Source: Spinacia oleracea (Eukaryota; Streptophyta; Magnoliopsida; Caryophyllales; Amaranthaceae). Taken from it: a DNA stretch of 64,000 nt. Positions 25,214 through 38,300 of the stretch are shown in pieces. Each line of letters starts with the position of its first letter. The first letter of the stretch is position 1. The translations under genes were made by a program, and so were the position numbers. The notes beneath the pieces were generated by a model. That model did not search any database. It had not been told where the DNA came from and saw only the letters and a program-made list of their open reading frames with translations. The DNA lies in contig NC_079489.1 in assembly GCF_020520425.1 (NCBI RefSeq), positions 87,411,810-87,475,809 of the forward strand, in the 5' to 3' direction.

Positions 25214-25855
25214 TCTATACTAATATATTAAAAGGCGTTTTGAAAAACGTCTATGTGTCAGGTAGTACTCTTCCCTTTGCGCCACATCATTCACTCACCA
25301 ATTGGTATGTCATGTCATGGATAACAAAAAATCAATACAACGAAGTTCGAACTCTAGACCTCATGTCTGAATGATAATTCTCATTACCATCTTAACCAAC
25401 CACCAATTGTGGTTTATTTCTTCACATTAATTTATAAATAAATGTTAACATGAAGTCTAAACCAACTAAATTTTTATTTGATTTTTTATTTTCTATGGAA
25501 TATTTTGAAAAATAAAAAAATAAAAATAATTAGAACAACTATGAAGAAAAATGATGTCATGAATCTCATAAGCATCAACTATAGGAATACCTTGCATGGC
25601 TGCTTATATCTAATTTGGTGTTATTAATTTGAAGCACTTAGTTCCACTAGAAAACAAATTATACAATTGTAAGATGATCTAATTGGAAAATTACTTGGCA
25701 TGATAAATGACGTAGTGTGTCTGTGTAGTTGACAAACTTAATTGATGTTTTTCACTTAGGTATACATGCATTTCGTCAAATGTTGAGCTCAAGAAAAATC
25801 TAAAATTTTAACTATTCAATGTAGGAATCGGGGCATCGCCCGGACCACACACTAG
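25214..25855 (+). mobile_element. Small non-autonomous Helitron
   Basis: The left end is TCTATACTAATATATTAAAAGG preceded by A; the right end is CACACTAG followed by T. This fits the Helitron rule of 5'-TC, 3'-CTRR and insertion between A and T without target duplication. A short hairpin (GGGC-ATC-GCCC with flanking pairs, about 25828-25844) lies just before the CTAG end. At 642 bp with no helicase frame it can only move in trans. Confidence 0.75.
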
Positions 25856-26264
25856 TTTTATGTTAAAAGAAGTAACCGTTATATATTACTTTCATATTTT
25901 TCGGTGTATATAACTTTCTTGATTGATAAATTGATTTTACCCTCAAACATAAAAATACGGAGTAACTAATATTTTGCCATTATAAATTTACTTAACACCA
26001 AATGTTTACTTTGATAATGACAATTGTGGTGAACAATGATCAATGAGATAGGCATGGTTCATGCGGCCCCAATTTATTATGTGGATAAGTAGCATTGGAT
26101 CGTACCACAACTACAATGCGGAAGTGACCTTCCCAAGAGCTCATTACAATTTAGTCAAATTTCACAACTCCTCCTGCCTTTTACCACCGCGACCAGGCGG
26201 CGCAACAAAATATCAAGTCAACCTCCGTCTTTCCTCCCACCTTCCGCCACCTTACCAAAACCCA
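25856..26264. other. Upstream region of the oxidoreductase gene
   Basis: AT-rich promoter-side DNA. No frame or repeat is recognised. Confidence 0.4.
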
Positions 26265-26271
26265 TATAAAA
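26265..26271 (+). promoter_or_regulatory. TATA box candidate of the oxidoreductase gene
   Basis: TATAAAA lies 33-39 bp before the first ATG (26304) and 117-123 bp before the second in-frame ATG (26388). A start site about 30 bp downstream would leave almost no leader before 26304, which argues mildly for translation from 26388. Confidence 0.5.
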
Positions 26272-26303
26272 CCTCGAAAAACATTTTATTTCCCACTTAA
26301 AAT

Positions 26304-29300
26304 ATGTCCATTTGTTCTCTTTCTCCCCTTCCTCACATTTCTCCTCTCCACCGCCCTCATGCCCACCTCCACCTCCCAACCCGTTCCATGTCTTTCTTCC
26401 GCCACCTAACTCTCCCACTCCGCCGCCACAATAAACGCCGCTTATTCTCCGTTGTCGCCTCTGCCGTCCGGCAAGATACCACCCTATTTACTCCGTCCCC
26501 AATCTCTCTCATTGAACCCGCTGCGGAGTCCCTCTTCCACGTCTCCATCGACGTATCTGACGCCCCCGACATCGCTTCCTCATACACCCGCGCCGGGCAG
26601 TATTTGCAGCTGAAGGTCCCTGACTCTCCTAAGCCTTCTTTCCTCGCCATCGCCTCCCCTCCTTCACTTGCTGCAGTTCGCGGCGAGTTCCATTTTCTAG
26701 TCAAAAGCGTTGCTGGCTCCACCGCGGAGCTTTTGTGTGCGTTGAAGAAAGGCGATGTTGTGGAACTGAGCTCCGTCATGGGTAACGGTTTCGATGTCGA
26801 TCGGCTTTCGCCTGCCGAAGAGTTCCCCACTGTTCTTATCTTTGCTACTGGATCTGGAATCAGGTATTCTTTTCTCCATTCTGATTTAATTTCCAATTTT
26901 CATCATTTTGCAAGGTTGATCATTTACTTCCATTTGATGGTTAGAACTTAGAAGTAGAACTAGTTGCCAAACCAATAACTTCATAGATTTCTTTGTTACA
27001 TTTAACAGGTTATTAAAAAGACATTAGTTGCAAATAATATACATCACGACATGATTGAAATCTCTGTATAAACTGTAAGTGTCAACCCATCCCAAAATGA
27101 CCAAAACCATTGTAAACAGAAAATCACTTTGTGCATATACTTAATGTTATCCAATCAGTTCGGAAAATCCTTATGGAAGGTATGTGTTATTCAAATATTC
27201 AGTTTTAACCTAGGTTGCTCAAACACAGATTTAAGTGTAATGTCCAACATTGGTGTATCCAACACTCCGATCCAAAATTAGACATGGCAACATGGTCAAA
27301 GGAATTTAGACACGGCTATTATATAAAGTGGGTAACATTCCCACCCGGCTATGTTACTTGGACACGAGTACGTGTTTAAATGTCCGACTCGGCTATTTTG
27401 CAAAAAAGAATCATGATTTTGGTCCAAAATGAAGTGTCCGGTGTTCGTACCCATGTCCGAGTGTCGAGGATCCAACACGGGTACTTGAGGTAAAATGAAG
27501 AGTCCAAGTAACATATCCACCCGGTATTATTTTAATATATAAAAATAAAAAAGAAAAAGAAGAAGAGGGCACTAAGTTAACCTAACTTTTAGTTTTTGGA
27601 ACTTTTTGATCCGAATAACAAATGGTAAGACTAATTTGTTCATTGATGATGGCAGTATGATGCTTATCTTCATCTTGGATACGAAAAATTGAACTTTTTT
27701 ATTCTCTTTTTCTCTTCTCCTCCTGTTGCAGTGTATAAAAAGGCGCGCCTAGGCTCTAAGGCGCAAGGCGTTTGGAGCCATCGCCTTTTGTTGTCTGGGC
27801 GAGGCAATTTTGATGAGGTGCACCTAAGGCGCAAAAAGGCGCACCAAGGCTTAAAAAGAGGTGCGCCTCCCGAGGAAAACACCATTTTTTCATTTTTTTA
27901 AAAACTTTTTACTAGGGCGCCTCACTTCAATGAGGCGCTGAGAACTCCAAATCGCCTTGTTGCTTCTTGACTTCTTGACCTTTTTTATACATTGCTGTCG
28001 CGACACTTGATTTAGGATCCTTTTCCGACTTGGGTGTCGGTACTTCCTCGGACAACTTTTAAGTGTCATGTCGAGTGTCATGTCGTGTCGACAATTGACA
28101 CCCCCGTCAACTAAGGTGTCGAAGTAACATAGGTTTTAGCGGTTTGTTCCACCAAGGTGTCGAAGCAACATAGGTTTTAGCGGTTTGTTCCAGTAATTTT
28201 TGTTGAAGATAAATGGACACCAGTCTCTTCATCTCTTGTTTTTTTTTTAAAAATATTTGGAAGCAATGTCTCGTGTCTTTTAATTTTATTTTAATTTTTT
28301 TTTTTCCGTTTTGGTTGACCTGATCTGCAATATATCCCCCCTTAAAGCCACAAGAATTTACTGGTATTATATAATTGGTCAACAACTTAACACTATGTTA
28401 CACCTTCTCTTATCTTGTTCAAAATCACAATATGATATGCCTGCGTGGCACTTAATAATGGCACTTAATAATCATATTTATATTTTGGTACTGTTTTGAT
28501 TAATTTTGGAACTTTAAGCTCTAACTACTTCTACGGAGTATTTATTATAGTTTATCTTTTTTGATACAACAAGGGATTGGTTCTTACTCTTGTAGAAGCC
28601 GACTAGAAAATATAGGATATATTATTATTACAGTGCAACTTAGGAGTTGTTTAGTGCTTTGGAAAAATCGGGCCTATGGTTCGTCTATACCGTCTCATTT
28701 GTCAAATGATTTTTGATTTGTTATTGGCTTATTGCGGGTTTTATTCCAACCTTTTAGAACTTTTACATGTGGAAATATTCTTAAGATTCATTTGTTAGCC
28801 CTAATGGAGAGCCTTTTTCTCATCATTTGATTTCATTTTAATCACAAGAAAATGCCACAAAAGCTCAAAAGCAAGCACTTACCCCCCCAAAGCCCCACAT
28901 GCAAATGCTTGCCTTATTGCAAGCTTTACATAAAAAGTCCTGTACAGGGTGTTGCAAAATGGAGTTGATCCATACTAATGACAAGCTGCGAATTTTTTGG
29001 CTAGTGAAGGAATTATGCTCAATGATTTGGTTATCACATGGTTATGTAGAATTTGGGAGTTGATTACACTGAATTTGGAAATATCTTTGACAAAGTAAGT
29101 TCTAGTATTGTGTAATCTTCCATTCCTATACCATTTTAGGTATTTTGCGAAGAATCAACTTCAAATAGGAAATTGAGACATCTTAAGCAATAATCTCTCA
29201 TCAGTAAACAAAGCAGAAAATAGGATGAAGCCGAATAGTAGGATTGTATTCAATTACTCCCTCCTTCCCAATTTACTTGCATCACTTTGACCGGCACAAG

Positions 29301-32300
29301 ATTTTAGGCAAATGAATTGACTATATTTTATTTTGTGGTAGTTGATAGAGCGGTGTTTTTTATTATAGCTAGTGAGAAGTGGGTCATTGCTTTTTGAAGA
29401 TGTGAGTGGAGATTTTTAATTTTTTTTTTATAGGAAGTAGTAAGTAAATTGGTGCCAATATAAGTGGGAGAAATAATAAAGATAATTGTGGGTTCATGCC
29501 TTTTATAGAAATTGTGCAAGTCATGTGGGACGGCTTTATAAGGAAAGTGGTGCAAGTAAATCAGAACATCAGGACAAAGGGATTAATTAAACGAATTATG
29601 ATGCGTTCTCTTCACCGGATGAAACCCGGATTTATCTAAATAGATACTATTGGAACTGATTAAACCTGGTTTATCTTATTGGACTTGATAAGACCTGAAC
29701 CTGATTGCAAGAGAGTAAACTTATAGGACCTGATTGAGACGTATTACACCTGATAAGACCTGATTGTAACTTATCAACCTCGTAGAACTTTGATTGTAAC
29801 TTATCTGAACTTATTGGGCGTGAAATCTTTTTTTTAAAGGTGAAGAGAGCCTACCATTACACCGCATATGAAAGCTAGATTCTCTCCCAAGGAACTACTA
29901 CTCTCTACAAAATTTCTCAATACTTTCTCTCTCCTTGTTTTTTTTTTGGATTCAAATGAGGATGAAATCCAAAGATAAGAAAAGAAACAAAACGAAAATT
30001 AACGAGCTATAAAACTATACTAGGGAGGTATGAGACGTGGAAACGCCACTCCTCTTACATCCTCCTCTAAAATTCTACTAAGAGCTGTTGGAACACCATC
30101 AATTATTATAAGACCTGCATCCTGTTAGGAAATAATATGCAAATTTCCTTTAGAATCAGATTATTAGGAACAAAACTTTTAGTAGAAATAACACAAATAA
30201 ATTGACAAATATTTGTATCTCTAACTATATATGCTGCAAAATTTATACTAATATGATAAAACAACAAGTGTTTACAACACTACACACCCCAATTACACCA
30301 AAGAATTTTCTCTAAAATTCTTTGAAATTAAAGCTTCCCTCTCTCTCTAGGTACACTTCTTATATTTTTGGGATGATGTTACAATAATGAACAATAACAT
30401 GTATTTATATGCTTTTGTTTTTCTTAATTTAGTGGGCTAATTTTAGTAAATGACAAAACACCTCAAATTGTCATTCATCCTAACTATAATCATGCAATGG
30501 TTTATTTTCTTTTACTAAAATTAAAGAATGGTTTTCATTTCTCCAACAATCTCCCATTTGAAGACTGATTTTAATCCGGCTTCACACCTTACTCATGCAG
30601 CACAACTTTCTCATATGTCGCTCATGTAGGCCAACTAAAGTTGAACACAACTTCAGTTTGTCAATAGTCACCGTCTTTGTTAACATATCTGCCAGATTCT
30701 CAATTCCTTGAATTTTCTCCAACTTCAACACTTCATCTTCTAATAGAGATCTTATGAAATGATATCGAAGTCCGATATGCTTAGTTCTAGAATGGAATGT
30801 TGAATTCTTTGCCAAATGTATTGCACTTTGACTATCACTGTACAATACATTATTCTCTTGCTTGAATCCTAACTCAATTAACAAACCTTGAAGCCATATC
30901 ATCTCTTTACTAGCTTCAGTTACTGCCACATATTCAGCTTCTGTAGTGGATAGAGCAACAATCTTCTGCAGTTGCGACATCCAACTAACTGTTGTATTTC
31001 CAACCGTGAATATATATCCTGTGGTGCTTTTCCGATGATCAACTTCGCCTCCATAGTCTGCATCGACATATCCTTGTACTTTTAATTCACCTTTATCAAA
31101 GTACAAATACTTCTCAGTGGTACCTCGTAGATACCTCAAAATCCACTTCACTGCTTCCCAATGGATTTTTCCTGGATTTGACATGAACCTGCTAACAACT
31201 CCCACTGCATGTCCAATATCTGGTCTTGTACAAACCATTGCGTACATCAGACTTCCAATGGCTGAGGCATATGGAATCTTAGCCATATAATCTTTATCTT
31301 CCTACGTCTGAGGAGATTGATCCTTGGATAATCGAAAATGATTTGCTAAGGGTGTACTGACTGGCTTAGCATCACTCATATTGAATCTTTGCAAAACACG
31401 TTTGATGTAATCTGCTTGAGATAACTGCAAAGTACCTTTATGCTTATCTCTTGTAATTTGCATTCCAAGAATCTTCTTTGTTGGACCTAAGTCCTTCATG
31501 TCAAACTCCTTTGACAATTGTTGCTTCAACCTTCTTATATCATCCATATTTGAACCTGCTACGAGCATATCATCGACATAAAGTAGTAAGATGATATAAC
31601 TGGATTGATATCTCTTGATATAGAAACAGTGATCAGCGTTGCACTTCTGGAAATCTTCCTTGTGCATAAAGTTATCAAACTTTTTGTACCACTGTCTTGG
31701 GGCTTGTTTTAGACCGTACAAACTTTTCTTAAGTTTGCACACCATATTTTCTTTTCCACTTTCTAAGAAACCTTCAGGTTGATGCATGTATATTTCTTCA
31801 TCCAAATCTCCATGAAGAAATGCAGTCTTCACGTCTAATTGCTCGAGATGAAGATCTTCAATGGCAACAATACTTAACACTGTTCTAATGGTATTGAGTT
31901 CACAACAGGTGCAAAAATTTCATTGTAGTCAACTCCTTCTTTTTGTTGGAATCCTTTGACTACCAATCGAGCTTTGTATCTCTTAGAACCATCATGTTCC
32001 TTTTTCACCCGATATACCCATTTGTTGTGAAGTGCCTTCTTACCCATGGGTAACTCAGCCAGTTCCCATGTTTGATTTGAAATCAAAGATTTCATCTCAT
32101 CTTTCATTGCAAGCTCCCACTTGCTAGCATCCTTGGTCTGACATGCTTCATTATAGTATTCAGGTTCTCCTTCATCAGTCAATAACAGATAATTCATATA
32201 TCTTCTATTAGGCACACGAGTTCAAGTAGACCTTCTTAGTACAGGAGGAGTTGGAATAAAAGGTTCCGTTGTTTGAGACTGTTGCATACCACTATGTTCT

Positions 32301-35300
32301 TCTTCTTGAGGACTTGTTACTACTTCTTCTGTAACAGGACTGTGTGGTGTAACAAGACTATCTGGGATAGAACTAGGATCGACAAATATTGGCCCACTCT
32401 GATATGAGTCACTGGCGTCAATTTTATGTCTATTTTTATACATAACTTTTAAATTAAAAATCACATCTCTTGTACGTATCACCTTTTTATTTTCATCATC
32501 CCAGATGCGGTATCCAAACTCATCACCGCCATAGTCAATGAAAGTGCATTTCTTAGATTTAGGATCAAGCTTATTCCTGCCTTGATCACTGATATGCACA
32601 TATGCTACACAACCAAAGACCTTTAAATGAGACAAATTTATCTCTTTTCCCGTCCATACCTCTTATGGTATTTTGTATTCTAGTGGAGTTGATGGTCCTC
32701 GGTTGATCAAGTAAGCTGCTGTGTTGACTGCTTCTGCCCAGAACTGCTTCGGTAGACCTGACTGTATACGAATGCTTCTGGCTCCTTCTGTCAATGTTCG
32801 GTTCATACGCTCAGCTACACCATTGTGCTGAGGTGTACCCGGCACGGTTCTCTCCATTTTAATTCCATGTTCATAACAAAACTTCTTAAAAAAGGTGTCT
32901 TCATATTCACCACCATTGTCAGTTCTTAACTTTTTAATCTTCAGACCTGTTTCATTTTCTACCATAGCTTTCCAACGCTTGAAAGCTTCAAACACTTCGG
33001 ATTTTTGTTTTAGAAAGTAACCCATACTTTCCGGGAGTGATCATCAATAAAAGTGACAAAGTAGTGTTTTCCACCGATGGATGAAGTAGTTGTTGGTCCC
33101 CAGACATCGGAATGAACAAGCTCCAACTTTTCTTTCTTTGGGGTTCTACCACTGGTTTGAAAGCTTACCCTCTTCTGCTTTCCAAGTATGCATTCTTCAC
33201 ACATATCCATTTCAACTGATTGTAGACTTGCGAGTTTACCTTTAGAATGCATAAGTTTCATCCCTTTCTCACTCATGTGGCCAAGTCTTTGGTGCCACAA
33301 TTTTGAATTTTCATTACCTATTGCAACTGCAATTGAACAACACGCCCCTGCTGTCATGTAAAGAGTACCACTCTTTTTACCGTGAGCAATAGTCATTGTT
33401 CCCTTTGAAATCTTCCAATTTTCATTTTGGAAGTTTGTAGTGTAGCCTTCGCTAGCCAACTGCCCGACTGAGATCAAGTTTTTTCTTAGGTCGGGAATAT
33501 GCCTGACATTTTTCAGCTCCCAAACTGACCCATTTAACTTAATCTTCACTACACCTTTACCAACAATATCACAAGGTTGATCATCACCAAGATATACTTT
33601 CCCAAGGTTTCCAAGGACATATCTCTCGAAGAAATCTTTCTTCGAAGTAGCGTGGAATGATGCTCCAGAGTCTAACACCCAAGACTCTTCCTTGCTCTCC
33701 AGAGAGCATATCAACGCATCATCTCCTTCCAAGGTAGAAGTGATATTTGCTTCTGCCTTTGCTTCTTGATTTTTCGGTGCACTCTAACACTGATTTTTGT
33801 AGTGCCCAATCTTCCCACAATTCCAACACTCGATAGTTTTCGAGCTTGTTGAATTATTGGGAGTCCTTGATTTCGATCTCCAATTTCTAGATTTACCTTG
33901 ATAGCTTTATTTTCCACGTTCATTCCTTCTGGTTGTATTTCTTCCTCTTGACTCTGTATGCAATACTGAAGAGGTTGATGATTCACCCGACTCTCTCCGT
34001 CGGATCTCTTCACTGAGAACCAGATCACGAACGTCGTCAAATTTCAACTTATTGCTTCCTGACGAGCTACTGTGACTGTAGCACTCCAGCTATCTCGTAA
34101 AGAAGATAAAAGTATCAATGCTCGAACTTCATCTTCAAAATCTATTTCGACTGAACTTAATTGAGTTGTGACTGAATTAAGTTCGTTGAGATGTTGAGCT
34201 ACAGATGCACCTTCCGTCTTCCGCAAATTGAATAATCGCCTCATTAAATGAACTTTATTAGAGGCTGATGGCTTCTCATACATATTTGAGAGAGCTTTCA
34301 TAAGACCTGCTGCGCGATAACGTTAATTGGATAACTCCGAGGGCTTGTCTGTCAAGAAGATTCCAATCTTCATCTTTCATTCCCTCTGGCTTAGTTTCCG
34401 AGAGAGGTTCATAAAACTTTTTCTGGTATAAGTAATCTTCGATCTGCATCTTCCAAAATCCGAAATCTGCACCATCGAATTTCTCGAGTTTTATCTTTCC
34501 TTCATCTGCAGCCATTGCTCCCACTTAGATCTAACTTCTTTGGATCGTATTTGACAATCGCCTATGGATACGAACAGAATTTACCAACTCGGCTCTGATA
34601 CCAGTTGTTAGGAAATAATATGCAAATTTCCTTTAGAATCAGATTATTAGGAACAAAACTTTTAGTAGAAATAACACAAATAAATTGACAAATATTTGTA
34701 TCTATATATGCTGCAAAATTTATACAGAATATGATAAAACAACAAGTGTTTACAACACTACACACCCCAATTACACCAAAGAATTTTCTCTAAAATTCTT
34801 TGAAATTAAAGCTTCCCTCTCTCTCTAGGTACACTTCTTATATTTTTGGGATGATGTTACAATAATGAACAATAGCATGTATTTATATGCTTTTGTTTTT
34901 CTTAATTTAGTGGGCTAATTTTAGTAAATGACAAAGCACCTCAAATTGTCATTCATCCTAACTATAATCATGCAATGGTTTATTTTCTTTTACTAAAATT
35001 AAAGAATGGTTTTCATTTCTCCAACACATCCTGCATAACTCCTTGATTGGCAAGCCAATCTGCAGCCCTGTTGCCCTCCCGGTATACATGTGCTATTCGT
35101 ATCTTCCAGCCTGGGTCTTCTAGCATAGTTCGACAATAATTCAGATCATATGTGCAGACACCATTCTCTCTTCTGTTGCTTTGTAATGCTTGTATACAGC
35201 TTAGGCTATCCAACTGGATCTCAAGCTGCTTTATTTGTAAGTTTTGTGCTAGGTCAATGCCTCTGGTAAGAGCTAGTACCTCAGCTCTAAAGGCCAGACA

Positions 35301-38300
35301 ATGCCCAAAGTTAGCTGTAAAACCCGAGATGAAATTCCCACAATGATCTCTGATTACACCACCGCCTCCAGCCGGTCCCGGAGCTCCAACGCCCATCATT
35401 AGGAGGACACCATTTCACATGAGTTTCCACCCTTGTCCCAGTACTGATATTTCCCTCTGCCCTTAATTCTGTTATACACCGAACCGTTTCATCAAACCTC
35501 ACTTGTAAGAAAGCTCCTATATCGATTGGTATCTCTGAGGTTCGCCCAAATACATAGCAGTTACGCCACTTCCAGAGCCACCAACATGTTAAGGCAAAGA
35601 AAGTTGGCCAATGTTCATATTCTGTCATTACTTTGTCCTCCACATTACTTGTTAGCCAGTCTTTTATGTTGCCTTGCCAGAATGTCTGTTTGTTAACAGG
35701 GCCACCCAATCTTTTCCATACTAACTTAGCTACAGGGCAGTCTCTAAGTATATATAAGGTAGATTCTTCAGGTTCCCCACATACAAAGCATTTAGGGCCG
35801 TCAGTCATACCTCTTATTATGAACCGGTTCAAGTTGCCGAGTACTCGATCATGATTAGCTAACCAAAGAAATGCCCTCACTCTTTGTTGCACAGGAGTTT
35901 TCCAGATTAATTCCCAACCCCTTTCATCAGTACATTGCTTTCATGCCTCATGATGCTAATGGCCGACTTGATTGAGAATTTGCCATTTTCTCCATCCTTC
36001 CAGTACACGAGATCCCCTATGGTGTGATCATTCTTTAGTTCAAAAGGTTGTATCAATTTCAGTATCTCAGGTTGCAGAAAGGGAGCAAACACCTCCCATC
36101 TCCAACCTCCTCCATTCTTTAGTTCAAAAGGTTCTCTCTCCTTGTTATTGGCCTTTTATTCCCTCCCATGCATTACCTCCCTTACAAAATTCTAACATAC
36201 TCCACTACTTCTTGTGAACTATGCTCTGACATCAGCCTAGCTAACTGCTAGGTTGAATTCCCTTATTACCCTTGTACTTCTTTCTTGCACAAGTGATCGG
36301 TAACAGGTGGATTTTTTGCACTCTCTGGCTGGAAAAATAAACGGCTTTTTCATGGAACACCCCCCGAAGTTTTACCAAATACCCATTACGTTTCAAAAGT
36401 ACAACAAATATCACTAGATTTTCGAAAATACATCCACATACCCTAGTTTCTAACGGAGGTCTAACTCCGTTGGTTATTAGTCCTAATTAACCCCCTAATT
36501 AACCTAATTTAACCTAAACTAAAGCTAATTAAACATAAACCCCACGTAACCACCACAGCAACACACCTAATCACCCACCTAACCACCCATGGAATTTAGG
36601 CTTTCCTGTTTGTAATCTTTTCTAAAATTCTTAGGTCCTTGGCCTGCTTACACATGTTTATTTCTCTCATATTGGTTCGATTAAATAAACCGTACTGTTG
36701 CGAATTCTTTCTCTTTCTCTTGAATGATAAAATATGTCTTTCATAACAACAGTTTGGCTGGCTGTCTTTGGGTGTCATATGGTGGCATTTACTAATCGTT
36801 GCTTGCCTTTTTTTGCCTTTTGTGAATCTTCTTGTCTTAAGTAGCTAATGTGCCATTCTTGCACGCCTATGTTATAATACCTGCTTTCTGACTTGCGATT
36901 TTTCTCTTGACCATATGCAGTCCAATCCGATCACTTATTGAATCTGGCTTCGTTGTTGACAAGAGGTCAGATGTGAGGCTTTATTACGGAGCTAGAAATT
37001 TGCAGAGGATGGCCTATCAGGTGGATCACCAAGATACTTTGTTGGCCATGAAATGTATTAAATTAGAACAGTTCTCTTTTTCTTTTTTCTTTTCACCAGG
37101 CCTTTCTCTTATGCTTTGTCTTCTTACTACAGGATAGATTTAAAGATTGGGAGTCTTCTGGTGTTAAAATCGTTCCAGTACTATCACAACCCGATGAAGG
37201 ATGGACTGGTGAAACTGGCTATGTGCAGGTACTGTTAAAATTGTGTTGGTGCATGTGCTGGATTTTTTAATTTCATGTACATGGGATCGCGTAATCATAT
37301 TTTAACATTTCTTTTTGGGGCAATTGATCAGGCTGCCTTCTGTAGATCCAAAAACATTTCAAATCCAAACTCTACTGGTGTTGTTCTCTGCGGGCAGAAA
37401 CAAATGACAGAGGTAAAATATTTTTATGGTTGGATTAGCAATTTTTCTCCTTTTATTTAGCACTTGGCATATATGGCACATGATTTTGGCTGGGCCGTAA
37501 TATTTAAGTTAATGTTGTACATTAATTGCTTTAAGTGTCCGTTAAGGAGTGCAGATGATGTATTACGATCTTTGTTTAGGTTTAGAAGATCTTTTTATTG
37601 CTTACAAAGTTACAATGGTCCATCAGCATCAGGTTTTCCCTTGTTTTGTTTGGGATAAGGAAAAAAGGGTAGTAGAAGAATACAAGTATACAAATGAAAG
37701 ACATCATATTTGTACCCAAAGTACAGTAGTCCAAGGAAAGCTCTAATTTAGGGACTTTTGTTTCCAAAGTGAAAGTAGAAAAGGTGAAAATTAGATTGAC
37801 AGTGGTGTGAAGGTTCTGAGGCCATTTATAAATCTCTCTAATTGAATTCACAACACCTTTAGTTTCGCTTCATTAGGATAAGAAAGGATTTTAGCAAATA
37901 AACAGAAGTGGACGATCCATCTCAGTAGCCATTACCATTCCCAATTTCCCATTCCTGATGAAATTGGTTGGGAAGCTTCACCCACCTGTCCATAAGAAGA
38001 TTCTACTGGTTTGGACGACAAACTTTGGATGTGTTCTTCGGCAAGATGAAAATATAACATTAGGCTTTTGAACTGAAGACATTTTTCCGATTAATTGTAG
38101 TCATCCAGAATATAAGGGGTAGTAAATATGCTAAACTGATTTTGATGGATTTGTTGAGGAATGACAATGAGCAAGATAATCAAACCCCATATTTAGAGAG
38201 TTCGTTGTTCAATTTCTTACATCAGGTACCTATTTCCTCGTAATAATTTTCCTCCTTTTAACCACTTCCTACCCCCCCCCCCCCCCCCCCCCCCCCCCAT

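Larger units (their letters stand above)
30123..35026 (-). mobile_element. Tnt1-like Ty1/Copia element C, LTRs intact, coding region broken
   Basis: LTRs of 426 and 421 bp with TG...CA ends flank a 4.1-kb interior. CATCC is duplicated at 30118-30122 and 35027-35031. A tRNA-iMet primer site and a PPT (AAATGGGAGAT) abut the LTRs. It lies on the minus strand, antisense to the host gene, inside a LINE remnant in intron 1. Gag and RT/RNase H blocks resemble the Tnt1/Tork lineage. LTRs differ by about three substitutions and two indels, so insertion is fairly young, yet the polyprotein has many breaks. Confidence 0.93.
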
